Shown here piece by piece: positions 22,611 through 26,584 of a DNA stretch of 26,584 bases. The notes beneath the pieces were generated by a model that did not search any database, was not told the origin of the DNA, and saw only the letters and a list, made by a program, of their open reading frames with translations. A program made the position numbers and the translations under genes. Source of the DNA: Conidiobolus incongruus B7586 (lineage: Eukaryota > Entomophthoromycota > Entomophthoromycetes > Entomophthorales > Conidiobolaceae); NCBI GenBank assembly GCA_000697335.1, contig JNEM01009118.1:1-26584 (forward strand), written 5' to 3'. Numbering within the stretch: position 1 is the first letter of the stretch; each line of letters begins with the position of its first letter.

Positions 22611-24175
22611 TTATGGTGAACGAGAGTAATGACGACTAAACCTATAATCTCTAGGAGATGAATCTCTTCTATATCTAGAGCTAGGAGAGCGGTAAGGGGA
22701 TCGGGATCTTCTACGAGATTGATGATTAGGAGATAAAGATGGATCTCTCACATTTCTTGATTGATATTTTGAATGATCATGAACAGGTGATCTGGAATGT
22801 GATCTTTTTGTATCATATGTAGATTGGTACTTGGATGGTGGTGATCGAGATACCTCCCTCGAAAATTTATCACCAGACTTTGAAGGACTAGAGGCAGGTG
22901 AACGAGATCGTGAGAAGCTTCGAGAGTATTTGGATTCGTATTTTGAAGAATACTTTTTAGGTGAAGGAGATCTAGATCTATACCTGGAATAGTTTGAGTC
23001 ATTCTTTGATGTGCGATATAGTCTTGGAGAAGGAGATCTAGACATATTTCTAGTATACCTTCCTTCGCGTCTGGAAAATTTTTGAGGTGGAGAAGGAGAT
23101 CTTGAAGGGTACCTTGAATATTTGGAATTAGCGTGGGAGGAGCTGGGAGGGGATCTAGATCGTTCTCTATATGATCTAGAAGCTGGTGAATTAGATCTCG
23201 ATCTATTTCTTGAAGTATTTCTAAGTGGAAAACTCGAATTGTCATATTTATCTCTATCAGATTCTTTAGTTGAGTCATATCTTTTATCCGAATCATACAA
23301 ATCCCTTTCTTGATCTTCTAGTTTTTCTTTTTCTTTTTCTTTTTTATGAGATTTTTCTTTTTTTGATTTTAATTCCTTTTTCTTGAGTTTTTTGAGTTCT
23401 TTCTTTCTCTCTTTTTTAATTTGTTTAATCAGGAAAGGAGCCATAGGATCTTCGAGATCTATTTGAGCTATTCTTGAGGCTAATTCTGGGTCTTCATCTT
23501 CTGAAGATTCTGCAACATCTAAAATTAAACGTTTAATAAAATAGTTGATATATGTGAAGAATATGTTGAAACCTTCAATTGGTTGGGGAGCTGCATTATA
23601 TGTAAAATCTATCTCTTCGACTCCATCTTCGTTAACTTTGCCCTTCTTTTTGTAATTTTTCACGTGGTCTACCCTTAATGTTCTTTCAAGTACCTATTTG
23701 ATACAATATTAGAAAAAAATGATAAATAATATTCATAAAATTTGATACTTTAATTCCGTTAAAATTATCTACTGCTAAAACTGTACTTCTTTGATCTTGA
23801 TAAGCTAAAAAGCAAAAGCCTTTCGACTTTCCAGTTTTAGGATCTTTTACTAAATTTATATCCATGATTTCACCATATCTAATTTAATATAAGAAAATTA
23901 TTTTCCAAATTTTAAAATATTATTGAAAACTATATATTGGACTTACTGAGAAAATATAGTGATAATGTCACCTTCAGTTAAATCGTAAGGTAAACCTCCG
24001 ACAAATATATAAGCAGAGTCTTTATAATCGTCATGCCAAGAACCTTTACCAATTAAGTTATTTTCTAACTCTTTTCTATTGATAGATCCGATTTCTTTCA
24101 CTACGCTATATATGAAAATGATATTGTTTTAGATTAATAGGATTAATATTATATTAACTATATTAATTACTTCAT
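22611..24175 (-). CDS. IST3: RNA-binding protein Ist3/Snu17 (RBMX2), RES complex and U2 snRNP
   Basis: Spliceosomal RRM protein that with Bud13 and Pml1 forms the RES (retention and splicing) complex. Exons as read: 24175-24171, 24105-23947, 23878-23749, 23693-23573 and 23518-22611; 440 aa. Translation begins [15 protein letters not shown] and continues [27 protein letters not shown], the RNP1 block [20 protein letters not shown] and DNFNGIK..LRVDHV, matching yeast Ist3 and human RBMX2 almost block by block. The RRM spans about 33-107. After it come an acidic patch ([11 protein letters not shown]), the EDPMAPFL block, a Lys/Glu-rich helix and a long tail of Arg-Ser and SRSPSP repeats, far longer than in yeast (148 aa) and nearer animal RBMX2. 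Only five coding bases lie in exon 1. The 54-nt fourth intron is stop-free in frame, but its product would be a misplaced hydrophobic insert. Confidence 0.94.
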
Positions 24176-24382
24176 TGATTTTAATAATTAATTCAGGTGA
24201 AAGAGACAAGAGTAAAAAATTCAAGATCAATGATATCATTAACTTTATCCCACTTTTTTTATTTTAATTCATTAACACATAATGCAAAATTCCAAGTAAC
24301 ACATTTCCATTTATATTCAACATTCATAACTAATGCCAAATTAACATTTAATTATAATTTATCATTTCGAAATATTATTAAT
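24176..24382. promoter_or_regulatory. Compact bidirectional promoter between IST3 and the DUF1746 gene
   Basis: The two genes start head to head, with 207 bp between their proposed ATGs, so both promoters and 5' UTRs must fit here. No TATA box is obvious. If the DUF1746 protein instead starts at the upstream in-frame ATG (24230), only 54 bp remain. Confidence 0.5.
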
Positions 24383-25018
24383 ATGTTAGATTATATTAAA
24401 AGAGATATTAGTCACAATTTAGACTTTTTAATTAATGTTCATTTAACTTATATTTATTTATTAGATTATAATTTATTAGCTTTTATCTCAAAATTTATTT
24501 TAAGCTCAGTAAGTAACATTGTCAATTACATCTATTATATTTATCAACTTTAATTAAAGTTATTAGGAGCTGGAAGCATTTCTAAAAGTTTAAAATGGTC
24601 CCTAAGTCTAATATTAATCATTAATTTATTCTGTATTATTCAACATAGTACAACAAATGTAACACCTGGTATAATTATTGACTTTATCGGAGAAGGTATA
24701 TTATATATTTAATTTTAATATTTATTAATATTAAATTTTATATTATTTTTAGCTCCTTCAATACTTTTACTAGTTGGCAATGATGTACTGACGATAATAC
24801 TACAGACTCTTTACTTATTCGTCAGTTTACAAGACGGTATCGTCCGTAGCGAAAATGAGTATGATTATCACGATTATGTTTTTACAGAAACAGAGTTAGA
24901 TGTAATTTCTATATTTCGTACCTATTGGTCGCATTCCCTACTTGGAAGTGAAGACTCTCATTCTGTTAACTCTAATTCAAGTACTGGAAGTTCCGAGTAT
25001 AGAAGATTACCAGTATAA
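24383..25018 (+). CDS. DUF1746 family multi-pass membrane protein
   Basis: Exons as read: 24383-24508, 24560-24695 and 24753-25018; 175 aa from ATG at 24383. The sequence fits the fungal DUF1746 domain: LDFLINVHLTYIYLLDYNLL (the LYLLD-type segment of the family), a second hydrophobic stretch (WSLSLILIINLFCII) and the signature IIIDFIGEAPS followed by LLVGNDVLTIILQTLYLFVS, a third hydrophobic helix. The C-terminus is hydrophilic, with acidic and Ser/Asn-rich stretches. The family has no function I can state with confidence. The reading frame stays open upstream to 24197 with another ATG at 24230, which would add 51 AT-driven residues; I prefer the shorter start because it has A at -3 and leaves room for a promoter, but this is uncertain. 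The second acceptor is ATTAAAG, with only a weak pyrimidine tract. Confidence 0.8.
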
Positions 25019-26049
25019 AGTAGTTTATTAAATTTTGTTTTTTTTTCTTTGATATAGAGATACTTACAATTGAATTTTCTTTAATTTTAATATTTTTCAA
25101 TATGAATTTAATCCGTTATATATATATATAATTCTATTATTTATTTTCGAATATGGCGGCTCAATGAGCAATTTGATACTGATTTCAGAATTAATTTGAT
25201 TATTAAAAATCAAAAAATTGGTCATAACCTTAAAAATACTTATCATTCAAATTCATTATCTCAAAAATATTGAAATCTGAATATAATATTCAAATATAAT
25301 ATCTGCGATTTTTCTTAGTTGTGTAAATATAGTGATATCACTATAATATAAAACAATTATAAATAAATCATGATATTGAAGTTATGATATAAAATATTCT
25401 GATGTCATGTAATTATTTAATTCCATTTTTATGAAATAAAATTTTCAAAAATGAAAAATAATCATAAAACGATATTAAATAACTTTAAATTAAATAAGTA
25501 TTTCATAAGGATAACTTCGCTATTATCATGATGTATAAATATAATAAAATTGCTCAACTCATTTATTAAATATTGCAAAAATACTGTCAAATTTGTATAA
25601 TAAATAAAATTGATTATAAATTTTGAAAAATTGTAATAATATTTGGTTCAATGATTTTATTTCATATATTAATTGATATATAAAATTTTGACAATTTTGA
25701 GCTCATAAAAAATTATTAATGCTCAGAAATATTGCAATACTATAATATGAAATAATAAAACAAGGAATATTTAATTAAGTTCAGTAAATATGTAATAATC
25801 GCTATAAAAAATAATAGTAGCTATTAAATAGCATGACTTAATGTTATCAATACTTGATTCAAATTCTGGTTCTGATTCAGAAATCGCTATATACATAAAT
25901 TTTAAAAATCAAAAAATATCCCATAATAATAACTGGGATTAGTAATTCACTAAAAATTGTAAATAAACAACAAGGGACAGAAAAATTCATTTTAATTCAA
26001 ATTATAATAAAATTGATATTAAATATTATATAATTAAAAACATTTTCAA
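25019..26049. other. AT-rich intergenic DNA upstream of the Prp2-like gene
   Basis: About 1 kb with no coding frame of note. It holds a (TA)7 run at 25118-25131 and many poly-A/T tracts. The end near 26049 should include the promoter of the next gene. No tRNA or repeat family is recognised. Confidence 0.4.
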
Positions 26050-26584
26050 ATGTCTAGTAGAAAACCGAAACATTTACGTAGAAAGAGAGATGAAGATTTT
26101 GAAGATAGTTGGAAACCCGAAATAAACGAAAACCCTGATAAAAAAATTAGAGAGGATATTGAACAAGAATCAGACGATGAATATCAGAGGGAAAAACGAC
26201 AGATGGAAACAGATATTGAAGAGAGAGACGCTCTTGCTAAAAGGATTCGAGAAAGGGATCTGGAACGCGCTAAAAAAGTTATTGAAGACAGAAGTAGTAA
26301 AGCTGATAATGAAGCCTCAAAACGAAGAGCTTTGGCCAACGATGCAGATGCTAGGAGACAAGCATTGCCCGATATTAAAGAAAGATCTCGTCAAGAATAT
26401 TTGAGAAAGAGAGAACAATCCCGTATCCTAATGCTCCAAGAAAAAATAAGAGATGAAGAAGAATTATTTGGCAATGATCACAAAACTAAGAGGGAGATGA
26501 TGGAGTATGAGAGAGACAAAGAAATTCTCAGGTTGGTCAATGAAAGGCAGAAAATTCAAAATGAAGATGTTCAAGGATATGTCA
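26050..26584 (+). CDS. PRP2: DHX16/Prp2-like DEAH-box spliceosomal ATPase, N-terminal part only
   Basis: Prp2/DHX16 remodels the activated spliceosome before the first transesterification. Only 178 residues are in the window, ahead of the helicase domain, so the call rests on the family's charged N-terminal region. [20 protein letters not shown] parallels human DHX16 [38 protein letters not shown] parallels MVPELRKKSRREYLAKRE; and [10 protein letters not shown] then [15 protein letters not shown] parallel ADEEFLFGD and RQELKYKRRVRDLA. The gene starts at [17 protein letters not shown], which corresponds to an internal KHLRKKREE stretch of human DHX16, so about 110 residues of the human N-terminus have no counterpart. 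Very high Lys/Arg/Glu/Asp content fits a long charged helix. The helicase core lies beyond the edge. Confidence 0.85.
   Translation, partial: [178 protein letters not shown]

Noticed and set aside
22748-23296. 182-residue minus-strand frame overlapping IST3
   Set aside because: Alternative frame of the Arg-Ser repeats. The IST3 frame carries the family signature and splices to the RRM.
24197-24382. N-terminal extension of the DUF1746 protein
   Set aside because: The frame is open, but its residues are AT-driven and lie before the conserved domain. The ATG at 24230 is kept only as an alternative.

Overview
The window looks like nuclear DNA of an AT-rich fungus. Intergenic DNA is roughly 80-90% A+T, genes stand out by higher G+C, and most genes carry short GT..AG introns of about 45-75 nt. 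Fungal identity is supported by saccharopine dehydrogenase of the alpha-aminoadipate lysine pathway, a DUF1746 membrane protein (a fungal family) and Spc98-, Cac1- and Ist3-type proteins. An SMPD4-like protein, many introns in the GCP3 gene and extreme A+T content hint at an early-diverging, zygomycete-grade lineage; that placement is inference.

Layout. 1-1138 (-): LYS1, cut by the left edge. About 1820-2160: a G+C-rich (about 47%) non-coding island with strong potential stems, probably a structured RNA gene I cannot name. 2190-6021: a very AT-rich gene desert, including about 3650-4860, which is strikingly poor in CpA/TpG and resembles a RIP-type mutational scar. 6022-6924 (+): intronless MTAP. 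7428-10801 (-): an 18-exon GCP3/Spc98 gene. 11237-13385 (-): an 8-exon SMPD4-like membrane protein. 14371-17649 (-): a 1092-residue mostly disordered coiled-coil protein with LPxxP motifs. 19344-19562 (+): a small secreted peptide behind a TATA box. 19762-22400 (+): a 14-exon CAF-1 large subunit. 22611-24175 (-): a 5-exon RBMX2/Ist3 splicing factor. 24383-25018 (+): a 3-exon DUF1746 membrane protein, divergent from Ist3. 26050-26584 (+): the 5' end of a DHX16/Prp2-like spliceosomal helicase gene, cut by the right edge.

The genes are mainly housekeeping: lysine synthesis, methionine salvage, microtubule nucleation, chromatin assembly and splicing. No operon-like logic is expected. Ist3 and Prp2 both act around spliceosome activation, but I see no sign that their proximity matters. 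Exon models were built by eye from splice consensus, reading-frame continuity and remembered family sequences. I ran no search, so splice choices carry some uncertainty.
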